This document shows, piece by piece, positions 32,160 to 45,300 of a stretch of 64,000 nt of DNA. Each line of letters starts with the position of its first letter. The stretch's first letter is position 1. Source of the stretch: Aplysia californica. Lineage: Eukaryota; Mollusca; Gastropoda; Aplysiida; Aplysiidae. The notes under the pieces were generated by a model, which did not search any database, was not told the origin of the DNA, and worked only from the letters and a program-made list of their open reading frames with translations. The stretch lies in assembly GCF_000002075.1 (NCBI RefSeq), contig NW_004797415.1, positions 947,548-1,011,547 of the forward strand, given 5' to 3'. A program made the translations under genes and the position numbers.

Positions 32160-32255
32160 TTTATATATATATTTATTCATTATTTATGTATTTATGTATT
32201 TATTTATTTATGTATTTATTTATTTATGTATTTATTTATTTATTTATTTAATTGA
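32160..32255. repeat. (ATTT)n-type microsatellite
   Basis: Imperfect tatttattt repeats over about 95 bases. Confidence 0.85.
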
Positions 32256-32512
32256 TGGGTTTTTTTTCTTCTTAATTATCATTAATACTGCCCTTAATCC
32301 ATAAACGTGTTATCAATAAAAATAGACGGTAACATAAATGATGACACTAATGACACTATAGGGGGGGGGGGGTGATGAGAAGGGGTGGGGGGAAGGCAAT
32401 TACAGCGAATTATAGGCGATTTCCAGGTTGAGAACCATAGATATGGGGTACATAGAAGCGGAAACAATAAATTGGCAAAAAGATATTATTAATCTGAATA
32501 CAGGAAAAAGAG

Positions 32513-32575
32513 GCTAAAACAGCACCTGGACATGAACGGCTGGTGCCCCTATAAATAAATCATTGATGGTCAGGT
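32513..32575 (+). repeat. Short dispersed repeat, copy 2 (GCTAAAACAGCACCTGGACATG type)
   Basis: Matches 12308-12366 at about 85-90 percent by eye. It lies inside the hAT-like element. Confidence 0.55.
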
Positions 32576-33262
32576 CAGGACCTAGGTTTCTGGTAGTAAT
32601 AAGAATAAGTAGACTTAGATTACCCTAGAATGGAAAACTCCAGGGGTCGTTGTGATTGGCTTTTGTATCGTATGTATGTAACCTATTTTGTAGATGTGTT
32701 ACACTCACAGTGACATAATACAGAACATTTAGGAGACGGGCTAGGCCTACTTCAACCCAGTGTCAGGGCCAACCTGGGCTGAGAGGGAACAACGCCCCAG
32801 CAGAAAGACGGAGGTTCTCAGTAAAAATTTCTCCCCATACGGAAATCGAACTGAGGTCTTTTGCGTGCGATGATGAAGCGCTTGGCTTGTGCACATTAAA
32901 AATAAACAGGCCTTAAAATCGTAAGAATAGCCGATCCAATATTAATTTTTAAGTGCATTGAATAGAGCTTTTTGTTTTTTACAACCGAACTATGAAAAAA
33001 ACAATGATCTTACACTTTTGGTGCAAGCCTCTCAACGCAAATAACCAGAGAATCTTCTGTAATATGTACTGAGCCCACAGCCACAAGAGTTCGCGATGTC
33101 ATGACACAGTACAACAGGACTGTCCGCGAGTCACAACTCATCGAAAGTTCCCTCCGGTAGCAAGCGGGAGGCAAAACAAATCACAAGCCTGCTCGCAAGC
33201 CTCTAGCGCAAGCCGTCCACTGCTTTGCAAGCCTTCGATTAACCGAGCAGAATCCAGCCCTA

Positions 33263-33364
33263 GTGTTGAGCGAAAATTTAAAAAAAAGCCAAATCGGCAG
33301 AAAAATGCCGGTTTCTTTAGTTTCATTATTTTGACCAGCGCCTGATTTCATCATAAAGCCTCAC
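33263..33364. mobile_element. MITE family M, copy 2, right part
   Basis: Starts with the second copy of GTGTTGAG and aligns with 6118-6229, including gaaaaatgccggtttcttta and the right TIR ttgaccagcgcctgatttca. Confidence 0.75.
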
Positions 33365-36221
33365 AAAAATATGTTTCTTCATATGTTATGCATTATGACA
33401 CTATTAAGACAAACTAAAAATCAACTCAAGAAACAAACAGCAATGATCACTGTCAGAATGAAAGTATGTATTGTGCATTTCAAGAACATGTCACAAGTCA
33501 CAGCAGGCAGCTGGAAAAATGCAGATGTATACTAAATCTTATACGTAAAAAATTGTCTACATTTTACATATTACATGTAAATTTATTGAACACAAGAACG
33601 GTTAAAATTGAGAGAGGATTTAACAATACTACACCCAATGGCTTTGTGCTGACAAGATTACCTTACCTTAGAGAACCAGAGTCAAGCACAGTTGAAGCAA
33701 GTATCAAATCACATTAAAATGATTTTCAGTCTAATCTGTTTGTAGCACATTTAGTTTTTTCCTTTCAAACAGGCCACTACTGGAACTCTGTTGGAAACTA
33801 CTGTTTAATGTAATGTCAACTGTTAAATTTTTTTTATCTCAATTATAGTTCATACATACTTGTAAGTTGCACATAAAATGTGTCAACATGGAAGTAATTG
33901 TTGTGCTCCAAGAAAAAAAAAAGCTTAAGAGGAACTAAAAAATTGACCAATTTTCCTGTGCCAGTGTTGCATTAAATTACCCTTTAATCTTGAAAATTAA
34001 TCTAAAAAAGAAAGACTAGTTGCATGGAAATTACTAGAGCATAAAACCAATTTATAAAAAATTAAGCTTCATGTACCTTTTCAACCCTTTGTTGAGCCCT
34101 TGCCCTCTGAACCTTACACACATTCAGCTGCCTTGGGTCAACTGCTAGATTTGCACCACATTATGGTGAGACAAGCATTCAGTGCGCAGAAGGGTATCAG
34201 TGGAGCATGCTCAGGTGTGACCTCAAGTCTATAGGGTTAAGTTGACCTGCTGAGAATGGCTCATATACATTTTTTCTTTTTATGAATTGATATCACAAAC
34301 AAAGTATCTAACATAAGTGACTATGATCAAAATTAGTTACATTTTGTTAATAGAATCATAATCTTGTCGATAACAGCAAAATGAGTACATGTAACTCCTA
34401 TTTTTCCTCACTCATCCAGTTAAGCAGGATCAAACAGTCACTCATTTTTCTAAAGCCAGCAACAATATATGTGAGAACAATTATACAGACAGAACTTATC
34501 TGCATTCATGATAATAATTGTATAGAAGTATATGTACAAAATAGCACCAGTGTAATTGAACATACAAGTTTCAGCAAAGATGTACCAGGCACGAGAGACA
34601 TAACAGGAAGAGGAGAGGATATGAACTTGATTGTCTATACAGAAGCAAAAACTGAAAACCCAATAACAGTAGAATTAGAAAGAGTATGAGTTTATCTTCC
34701 CTGTCAACATTGTAAGGTTATTTAAGAGGGTGGAAAGCCTTGAAAACTCCCCCTCCCTCCCCCCATTCAAATTCAAGAATGCTCTATTTGGGATTTGAAC
34801 CACGGCCTTCCACACCAAAGCTCAGCATGACACCAACTGAGGCCTCTTGTAACAGTGGCATAGAGCCTAAGAACAACATCAGAATATCCTAAATGAAACA
34901 AATACAATGGAAGCGGAGTGAATATATATTGAAAACACTTTAGACTTCTGCGTTACAGTTCGAACAACTCTCAAGCCAATCTCACAGTATACTTGTTTTT
35001 AAAATAACCAGATCTATGTGCATGTCATTCACAAGCGACACATAAAATTCTTCTTAAAAGCAAAAAGAAAACAACTTGACTAAAATATCAACCTCAGTCC
35101 GTTTTGAGATATTTATATGCATGCCACTACACTCACAATCTATACATATCTTTGCAATGTCTCAAATGGTTGTGACTACATCACATATGTCATGTCTGTT
35201 AAGAGGCAATATAACACCTAAGCTCTCGGTAGTTGCTAGGAAAGTGCTGAATCATTTATCAAGACAATTTTTACTAGAGACAAATACCAAAGCTGCCATA
35301 CAGCTTGATCAAAGATACCATGCCGACTGCATCCTAATTCTAGTAAAAAGCATAATGGCTACCTCTTCATACAATAACAAATGGCTGGAAGAATTTTAGG
35401 CCTCTTATACATCAACACAGGGGCCATCTAACTCAGCCTAACATTCTCCCTTAAAAAAACAACTCATCCAAGTCCAATCATGGTAAAAACATTCAAACCT
35501 AGGACTGATGCCTTCCAAAGCAATTGTGGTCTTTTTTATTAAAAAGGCCTCAACATGCATATATACAAATAATGAACAAAATCAAACTAATACAGAGCAA
35601 TATCACTGTGGCAATATTAGAACCTAACTTTGTGCATCTATCCCCACACTTCTGTATCACAATACCTTGAATAGTAAGAAATATCTCTTTGACTGAAAAG
35701 CAAGTTTTTCCAAATTGGTCTCATTCTACATGAACCTCCTGGCACTGATCCTTATAAAAATGATAAAACAACTAGAAGAAGTATAAAGAAAAAAGATTTG
35801 GGGACCACCCCGGACTAGTGTTACAATAGCACATTCTGGTCAATGTACGAAGGTTATTGTATATCATATACACAAAAACATTTTTAAAAAGAAAAGCAAC
35901 ATGATGCAGTTTTTTTTCTCAAAGTAAAATTAAATGCTTCCGTAGACATGTACTATGCTCTTAACCTATAGCGTATATATTAAACAACCTTCAAGCAGAG
36001 GAAATATTACTTATGTCCAAAGAAGATGACCGCTGTCTAGCTTTCTATCTAACAGCTCACATTCAAACTTTTGACAACTGACACATCAGCGCCATTCAAA
36101 TTGAACGCACAGAGTATCAAATCAAATATTGTAAAGAGTAAAGTCACCACGAATAAGTTATAAGATAATATTTTCACTATGCAGAAGTAATGGGACTAAG
36201 GGTATGAACCAATAGTTACAT
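33365..36221 (-). other. Repeat-poor sequence; probable long 3' UTR and flank of RSU1
   Basis: This stretch follows the RSU1 stop codon on the minus strand. It is AT-rich and contains only one recognised element (a SINE head near 34820). Minus-strand AATAAA signals (tttatt on the plus strand) occur, for example near 35537. Plus-strand open frames at 33466, 34381 and 35076 have no domain signature and are not accepted. Confidence 0.4.
34788..34855 (-). mobile_element. tRNA-derived SINE head
   Basis: On the minus strand, GGCCTCAGTTGGTGTCATG (A-box region) is followed by a B box GTGGTTCAAATCCC. Confidence 0.55.
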
Positions 36222-36309
36222 TTATTTCTTGATTCGGCTGATCTTCTTTGACTTGTCATTGGTTTTTGGCGGTGGAGCAGCCCCCGCTGCCATGTGACGG
36301 CCGTACAAA
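36222..36309 (-). CDS. RSU1: RSU1 exon 9 (stop codon)
   Basis: Encodes FLYGRHMAAGAAPPPKTNDK and SKKISRIKK, then TAA at 36224-36222. Shorter at the end than human (no PLAAKNR tail). Confidence 0.95.
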
Positions 36310-39300
36310 CTGTGCAAAAGAAAATCAAGGAAAATAAAATTAAAAGTGTACTAAAGCATGCCCTCCCAATACAAAGAGTACAAAATAAAAACAACAGAGT
36401 TAAGAAAAAGTACACTGAATATATTTCCTCATGTCCTCCCTGTTCAAGCTGTAACATTTAAAAAAATCCCAAAACAAAGAAAATAAAGGACAGAAAGTGT
36501 ACTGAAGCCATCTCCATATGCCCTCTCCATGAAACAGTACATGACAAAATCCATATGTTCATGTTCAAACACCCACACACACACAAACACAATTCACACA
36601 CTATATGGCTCAAAGGAGCAACACACTCTGTCTTTGATCACACCCCACCACCCAAGCTCATATGACTAGATTCAAGGAAGTTCTAGCACCTTCAGTACAC
36701 TACAGGAAATGTACAGTGATGTCTCTTGATTTTAAAATGATTGTGAGGAAAAATTTGAACGGTCTTTCCAAGATATGTTGTTCAAAGTTCAACACATCAA
36801 TGTGGGTGTCTCAGAAAACAGTGCTGCCACTACAAAGAAAATATTACAATTCAGTCTTAGAAAGGCAAATTGTTCAAGCTATCCATGGATTTGAGTTTAG
36901 TATGTTCCAGCTATCTGTGCTTGACTGTATACTCACAACTTGTAGGTGTCGGATCTGATATAATCAAACACATGAGAAATCCCAACTTGGAACTGGTCAG
37001 CAATAGGGGTCACCCATGGGTTGCCATCAGCCTTGAAAATCTGTTTGGTGCCTATCAGATCAAGATTACCTGAAAAAGACAAAACAATTCCTCATTTAAA
37101 AAAATGCTAAGAAAGAGGTAGAGGAACCAGAAGAATATTTAATCAATCTCAACAAGCTTTAAGCTCTGATTAACCTATACTTCTAAGTATTTTCTATCTT
37201 CATTTATGGGAAAAATGATGAGCATCAATGTATCCAAAAAACCTTCTAGATTTTTATTCAATGTCTTTTTAGTTTTAGTAGAGGTTTTTCGGCGCTTACA
37301 ACTGCAGAAGGTCATATGAGCGCCACGGGGTGGAAATCAACAGAGAAGTCCTTACAGGGAATCGGGCTTACTCTGCTCACCCCTCAAGCTTCAAAAGCAC
37401 AAAGTCTGTTTCGACTATCATTATAATAGCAATGGCTAGCGTAGGTACTTTTTGAGTACAACATCCTTGGAAGGCTAAATGAGATGATGATGATGATGAA
37501 TATAAATGTATAAACACATACCCATTTCTGGAGGAAGGACTGTGAGTCTGTTGCCTTGAATATGCAACTCCCTCAAACGAATGAGCTCCCCCATCTCTTT
37601 TGGAAGAGCAACCAGGTCATTATCTCTTAAGACAAGCTGCAAATGGACACATGAAAATGTTCAGAAGTATACAAAAGTTTCACCACTAGCCAATACTACT
37701 GCACTAAATACTAATGCTAAATTTGGGGTATAATGAATGTGTGATCTGTTAGAATAAAGCTGAAATTGTGACATTTAAAAACATCAAAGAGTACTCTACT
37801 TAAAACAAATTCAGCAAGCCCACATCAACAGTCAGAACAAACACTCAAAACTACGGACTAAATTTCCTCACTACTCAATATAAATTAACCCCTGCTTGTA
37901 TAAATGAAAGAATTCAGAATACCTGTTATTGGTTAAGTATTTCTGTTGCATGTTTTAAGGATCATATAATTGTGTGTCAATCTTAAGGTTGCATTAATAT
38001 TTTATATTTTAAAAATAATAATTAAAAAAAATTCACTTCCATCTTTATTCTATTACTCACATCAAAGAACATTCACCTATATTTTCAGAAGTGTAAAAAT
38101 AAGAAAATTAAAATTATAATTAAAATTAACATATGAAACTGAAGAGCCCACAAGAATTATACAAAGCCAGGTATCAAACTCAAAGTCCAAAAGTACATTT
38201 AATTTATTTTATATTTTTGAAATAATTTTATAAACATTCACTTCCACATCTTTATTCTTTTACTCACATCAAAGAACATTCATGTATATTTTCAAAAGTG
38301 CAAAAATATGAACTGTAAAATTAAAATTAAGATGTGAAACTGCAGAGCTCACAAGAATGATACAATTCTACGGCAATCTTAAGATTGTGAGATTGCGCCC
38401 ATCGGTAAATTGTACAGAACATTTCTATCCCTTGTCCAAAGCTTTCATCGATCCCACTTCTTCATGTCAGACTTTACTACCCTACAGACCATAATATTCA
38501 CTAAAAACTTTCAGTGGTCATTTCATCATTGGTCTCTCTCTCTGGCCACACGGTTCATTTTGGTAGACACATGTAGATATTTGATTAAATAACAGTTGCG
38601 TATGTTTAGAGCAGTTTTAAAATTGTGAAAGTAAATACAACAGGACTCACAATTTGTAGATTTTTCAACCTTCCAAATTCAGGTGGTAGGTTCTCAAAGT
38701 CATTGTCTCCCATGTAGAGGGCCCTCAATGTATCTGAAGATCAGAAGCTCACCATAAAGAGTAAAAACAAGAAAAAAATTTCCATGGTAAAGCATTCCAT
38801 AGCTGCATAGTGTTACTCAATTTATCATGAAGTAGAGTCCACTAAAACCTGAAAGTTATTCTGAAAACAGCAGAAAGAAAATAAATCCCCCCCTTTTTTT
38901 CTGTGTTAATAACCTCTCGGAACAGTTACACTGAAGAAAATCCAGCAGTCCTGCAGATTTCTGATTAATTGTTTGTTTGTTTTAGTAGAGGTATTACGGC
39001 GCTCGCAACTGCATAAAGTCATATGAGCGCCAGCAGATCAGAGGTGTTACAAGATAGTAACAAACATAAAAAAGAAGGAGGGGAGACAAGGACGATAGAT
39101 GTTTGAGAGGAAAGAAGAAGCAAACCAAACCAAAGCACCCGTCAACCACCCACTTTCCGATTAAGGTAGTATTTTACGACAGTTATTTCCATCCACAATA
39201 ACCAGCTTTCAGCAAAAATTCCCAAGCTTTCTTTTATTTACAACTGAACAGGCTCAAAAGTAAAACTGAGGTTGGTAAATTTTAAAACCCATTAAGTTCA

Positions 39301-42300
39301 AAGGTGAGGAAATTCATCTTTTCAATATTAGAGCTACATAAAATTATGGTCAAGAAAAATTATGAGCAGTACAGTGGCATTACATCGGTTTGGCCACTAT
39401 GGCATTCTTTCATGAGACATTTTCGCTTCACAATGTTATTAGTTCCAGCTTTTTCCTTCAGAAGTCACTAGACACTAGCAACCACTGTTGCTTGGAACCA
39501 GACATGATCTAGGAACGCTACTGAAAACTAACCACTTCTACAACCAGCCAATAGTTGTGTTAGCACTAACAATAACTTTAACTAAAAAAAACTTTGCAAA
39601 TGAGTCTCAAATTAATTTTTGAATATCATGTAGAAATGAGCACTGTACATATTGTCCCAGTCACAAAAAAACCCCAAGTAACTGCAATTTTTTTTATTAT
39701 TCACAGTGTAAAGCCCCTACTTGAAGAAAACTATTGGCTCCCACAAACAGCTGGAATTTCTTACAAGATTAGTCTTTTGCCATAAATGTGTGAACAACAA
39801 AGCACCCCTTGAATTATGAAATCTTATTCAAACGTCTGTTCTACCAAGATCTATAAGATCAGGAGATCAGTCTCTTATGAAAGCACCTTGGAGGGGGGGG
39901 GGGGGTTCAAAAGTTCGCTGGGAGGTCCTTTTTCATCTTCCTTCGTCTATCTGAAACTGTCTCCAACAACGTTTGAAGAAATTAAAGTCAGAGGCAAAAT
40001 TTAAACTTCAGTTACAAACATGCAGTATGCCATGTGATAGTTAGTCTTTCTTATACATAATACTCTTATATGTTCGATTGCATCGTGACAGTATAAATGT
40101 TTGCTTATCAGCATTATTATTATCATTATCAAAACAGGGTTAAATAGAGCTGCTCATTTTTCTTATGACAGCTATGACATCATCATATGAAAAACTTACC
40201 CAAACAAAAGAAATTTCCGGGTAAGCTGTGCTCACTCAGGTTATTATAGGTAACATCCAGGACCTCAAGCATGGGGCATGCTCCAAATCCCCGAGGCAAC
40301 GCCGACAACCGATTCATACTGTGGATATAAAGAAGCACTAGAAGAGCACGTACAATGTGTCTACTTTACAATGATTCGGACATGGTGACCATCAAATAAA
40401 TGCTACCTGAAGCATCCACTTTTTGACAAACAGCGACAATGCTGGGTGCACGATCATATAATAATAATAATAATAAATGAAATTTATAAAGCACTCAACC
40501 CCAATTAAAGTACACAGGCTCTGAGCGCTTTACAATACAGTAAAACATACAACAGTGACATAAAACGTTGTGTTCTGACTAAAGAAAATTACTCCAAATA
40601 TTCATCTGACATTTGAATGAATCAAAAGATTTGACCTCTCTTAAAGTACTTGGTAAAGCATTCCAGATCTTGGAGCCTTGGTACTCAAATGCCCTTTCAC
40701 CCATTGTTTTAAGTTTCATAGAGGGTAAAATAAATTTCTTTTTGTCAGCTGATGACCTTAAACTGCGAGTTGGAAAGTACAGTCTTAACAGATTTTATAT
40801 AAAGAAGTCTATTGGTCAATTTGTGTTGTGACATTGTTCAACTAGTCTTTCAATTTATGATAGTTGTTGATTGTACTGATATTTGTTCTACAAAACTTAA
40901 AGTGAAGATTTCACGACTATATTAGCCAAAAAATGCCCATTTGTCACGCCAGACATGTGTGGTGACATCTTGTTTGAGGTCTCCATAAGAGATGAAATAA
41001 AACCAATGAAGACAATGATGAACCTTGCCCACAGCAAGTTTAAATAATAATCTGAATTGGGTGTTTCGAAATCTTGATATTTCCTGAAGTTAAGCTAACA
41101 CTCACCAGTAACAAAAACCAAACTTTAAAAACTGCAACGTAAGCTTTCAACTTTCCAATCAAAAAGTAACAAATTTTCTCGGAAATACGAATATAATAAA
41201 CTGTGGGTTGCTTATTTTCAAGGACATTATGCTCATATATTACAAACAACCAAAAATATACTAAAATCAACATAAATGGACTCTAAGAAATTATTGCAGT
41301 AAGCACATCACAACTTTAACTTACCCAACATTCAAAGTCTTCAGTTTTGGCATTGAACTGAGGGTTGTAGGCAATTCCTGGGAAGAACAGATGATGGATC
41401 TCATGAATGTGAGGTAGGTATCTTTAAATCCTAAACAGTTCATCAAAAATTTTTAAAATATTGCAAGCAGGGGGATAATAACATAAAGATGTCAAGGCAC
41501 CAGTTGTATCTTAATAGCAGGACATGCTTATATATGATATAACTAAAGGAATTTTGGCAAATTGCTTGACATCTAGCTCATAATCACATCCTGGGTAGAA
41601 TTATGTTTCTGGTCTGTGCATATACCAAACTGCCATGGTCTTGAAAGATTTGACCAAGCTTAACTTTGATGGCTTTGTGCATATTGACATAATGCAATGA
41701 TATAAGTTGACAATTTTACATCACACATTACCTTCCTCCCCCTCCACCCCCTTATTTGATGGTTTTGCCCTTCTGAAAATGCCTTTGGTGTGCAAGTCTT
41801 ACTCCGAGACCATACTTGCAACACAAAATGGGTATTCGTTGGGTAAAAGTCATGCATATATGAAGTATATTGGGAAATATAAGCACTGAGCAGCCTCTAT
41901 AGTATAATAGTAAAGTCCTTGTAAATCCAAGATGCAGTGTTAATAAACAAAAAGAAAGGGAATCTATAATACACAGTAGAAAATAAACAAGACATTGAAG
42001 TTAACATTTTGGACCACTCCAATCTTACCTCAATGGCATTATTGAAGAGGATGATGATTTCCAAATTCAAGAAGTTGGCAATGCTGGGTGGTACAGCTAT
42101 CCGGACAAAAAGAGCAAAGAAAACCAAATGTTAAAACAACATCTCACTGAAACAAAATATAGACAAATGTATCTGCTATTCTGTTTGAATAAAATAACAC
42201 CATACAATAACCGTCATTTACTGTAATGAAATAGCAAGAATGATGAACAGAGTAAGAGTAGATAACTATTAGAAGTGGGACCTACTGATGGCATCCTTTA

Positions 42301-45300
42301 TAATAATCACCTGCTTATAAACACCTGAATGAGCACACAATAAAAGCATACCTGATTACAAAATTTTAGGAGACATGTAGATAAATGAAAAAGATCTTGA
42401 GAACTTCCAAAATTTAAGAGCTGAAAACGAAATTTGGTCAGTAGGCCTACTTAATACTGAGACAGTTATAATTCTGAAAACTCTGTGAGACTCAGCATAA
42501 TTAAAAAACTGGAAGTAAAAAAATCAGACATCAGCAATACATCACCCATCATCTTCTCCCCCTCCCTCCCCTCTTATACCAAGTCACCTAAAAAAATAAG
42601 AATCATGATGTGCTCTGCCCAAGTCAAAATCAATGGAGTACTGAACTGACATCCTCCCCATAGCATAAGATAACAGAGGTACGATGTTTTAAACTACTAC
42701 AATCACCAAAATGCCAGTGTGGAGAAGTGGACCAAAATGTGGAACACATCCTTCTGCAGTGCAAGACATACAGGGCACTGAGACAGGAAACATGGCCCAC
42801 CCCATTGACACTACAAGAGAAGCTGTACAGGCCGACAGAAGAACCGAGCGGGACGGCCCAGTATATATGATAGATACCTGACTTCAAGTGTGGTGCCATC
42901 GAAAAGAAGACTAGTTTGAAGAAACCGAGTTGATGTAACAGCTCCTCAATCTAAATCATGATTCACTGATTGCAAATCAGAAGACCCCCCCCCTCCACCC
43001 AATTCTTACAAACAAGAAAATCAAATTCTACCACTACCACAATCCTAATTTTTATGGAGCATATACATAACATCATTTGAAATTCAAATACAGTCACCTT
43101 CACAATTTAAATCATCTTTTTATTTTTACTCACATGTGATCTTGTTATGGGCCAGAACAACTTTTGTTAGGTTCTTCAGGTTGACTGAAAGGGAAAACAT
43201 AAAAAATGAGAAATCAACATTTTTTTCTGGTTGATAGCATACAAGTAAAGATATAATCTAGTTTGGTTGCTAATAACATCATATTGTGACCGTGAGTTTA
43301 ATATCTGTCGAAGCATTGGATAGCAAAGAGATACTTTAAAAATTGTTCACTTAATTCCCTTCGGTGATTTTTGCACAATGTTAACAATAGCATATATTGA
43401 AACATCTATACAGAGACAGCTACAATGCCTACGTTAATTAACCATTAAGGTAGATTACTCAAAGGCCTACTTCCATTCCTATGCTAGCATCTGCGTTTGT
43501 CGCTGCCACGACCCACGATTTTTGCATTAAAAAAAAACAACCCAACAAAATATCGACCAAAACAACAACACAGCGGGGAATAAAAAATCCCAAGAAAAAC
43601 TCAGGGGTATAAAAATTTTTAAAAAGAAAGAGAAAAAGAAACCGAACCTTTTTACTTTCATTAAGAAAGAAAGGTTATTTTCACTTCCACTTCACTTCAT
43701 CTCTTTCTCACAGGTTGACGCCAAGTTGATTTGATATTTTCATGTGAAGAAAATAACCTAGTATAAGTACATTACATACTATATTGTTGTTTCTGGGTTT
43801 TTTTACCTCTTTGTTGAGTTTTAATTTGCTGGAGTGTTATTTTTTTTCTTGCTTATTGTTCCGATATGTTTTCTATTTTTGTGTGTTTATTTAGCGTAAT
43901 GTCATTTAATTTGATGTAGTTCCTACCTTAAAAAAAAAAAAAAATGTAATATGTTAGAGCTGGTCTCTACCAACACCAAATGCTGACACAGGCAGGCCCC
44001 TCGTGTGTGATTCCATAATTTGCATGTAATGTCCTGTACTTTTTCTTGAATTACACAAGTTTAGGGTTAAAACTGTAAATCTTCGGATAGGTCGACCATG
44101 GTGGAAAGCTGGGCTAGTAAAACAGGGTGGTAGTTTTGCAGGGTTTGAGTATAGGTAGGCGCCTATATATATATTCTGCTTCCTTGTCCTTTTTATTTTT
44201 TTTTTATAAATGAAATGGGACTATCAGCTGAATTCTTGTGCTTGGGGTCTGCATAAATAACTCCCCGATGCTTAGGGTGTTTAAATGTGTTTTTAGTCTG
44301 CAATTACAAAGTAATTAGCTTGTCACTGAATGCAATCCAGATTCTGTCTGCAGAGGATAATACAACTTCTAAATCTTCGTTCTTATGGGGTTTTTTTCCA
44401 GATTTTTTTTTCGCTTCCATTCTTTTCAACCAGGAGCAGATTGTATGTCTCCAGTCCTACTACACAAAACATCAGAGGTCGTTCAACTCTTTCCACAGCT
44501 AATGTGAAATGCAGTCGTGGCCATTTTGCTGTACAGCACCAGCACATACGAAGCCCCACAGCATGGCAAGTGCCCACCTACTGGTGAAAACAACTGGTGC
44601 TTTTACAGTATAACACAGAAGACTCAAAATCACGCATTCGTCGAACTGTGTCTGCGGTCCCGTTTCTTTTTCCTACTTTATTTTTTAAAGATATCCCTCA
44701 AACTACCGAGGCCGGTCCCAACGAATTCGAGTGATCTGTCTGTACTTTTACAAATTACAGCCAAGGAAGCACAGCACCATCACACAAGGGAAGGCTTTCT
44801 GCCCACCTCAAACCCCCTCATTTGTGAAGCCTGTGCATCACAGATGAGCTAAAGGAAATCAAGTAAGTGCCTGGCGTGACACAAAAACAGAACGAGAGTT
44901 TCCATATGTTCACACCTGGTTGAAGTGCCCTAAGATGGTCTTTGTGACCAAACCAAGAGTAGAAGCAACTTTTGCTATCACTACTGCAGACTGGAATTTT
45001 GGGGCCCTCTGCACCCAGACGCTTTTGCTGTTTCTGAAGTTGCAGGTCTCAGCCCAAACCATGGAGAGAGAGGCACCAGAAGGGACTGTACCCAAATATA
45101 GAGGGCAGAGACTTCCATAGAGGGTGTGGTTTAGAAAAACAGGAAAGGACCATCTTTTAGAGGAGGAAAATTGGTCTGACACACCTTTCTACTGCCTAGG
45201 AATATGGACAGATTAGGAATAAAGAAGTCCTTCTGCAATTTATGATTGGGTTTTCCTCTTGGTAACTTGGAATTGCATGTTTTTGACAAATTTCCCATTT

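Larger units (their letters stand above)
28272..33262. mobile_element. hAT-like non-autonomous element, 4991 bp
   Basis: The insertion begins TAGGGCTGTACC and ends with the inverse of TAGGGCTGGATT. It is flanked by an exact 8-bp duplication GTGTTGAG (28264-28271 and 33263-33270). An 8-bp duplication with TAGGG-type ends is the signature of the hAT superfamily. Subterminal regions repeat short motifs (CTCGCAAGCC, GCGCAAGCC, TTGCAAGCC), as hAT transposase binding sites often do. No transposase gene is found; the interior holds palindromic tandem arrays, a large inverted repeat and smaller repeats. It interrupts a MITE whose two halves still align with intact copies. Confidence 0.8.

Noticed and set aside
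32160-32251. Tyr/Ile-rich membrane-like peptide
   Set aside because: Translation of an ATTT microsatellite.
33466-33717. 83-codon plus-strand frame
   Set aside because: No family signature, no splice context, antisense to the probable RSU1 3' UTR.
34381-34689. 102-codon plus-strand frame
   Set aside because: No recognisable domain; codon content like the surrounding AT-rich DNA; antisense to RSU1.
35076-35399. 107-codon plus-strand frame
   Set aside because: Same reasons as the neighbouring frames in the RSU1 3' region.
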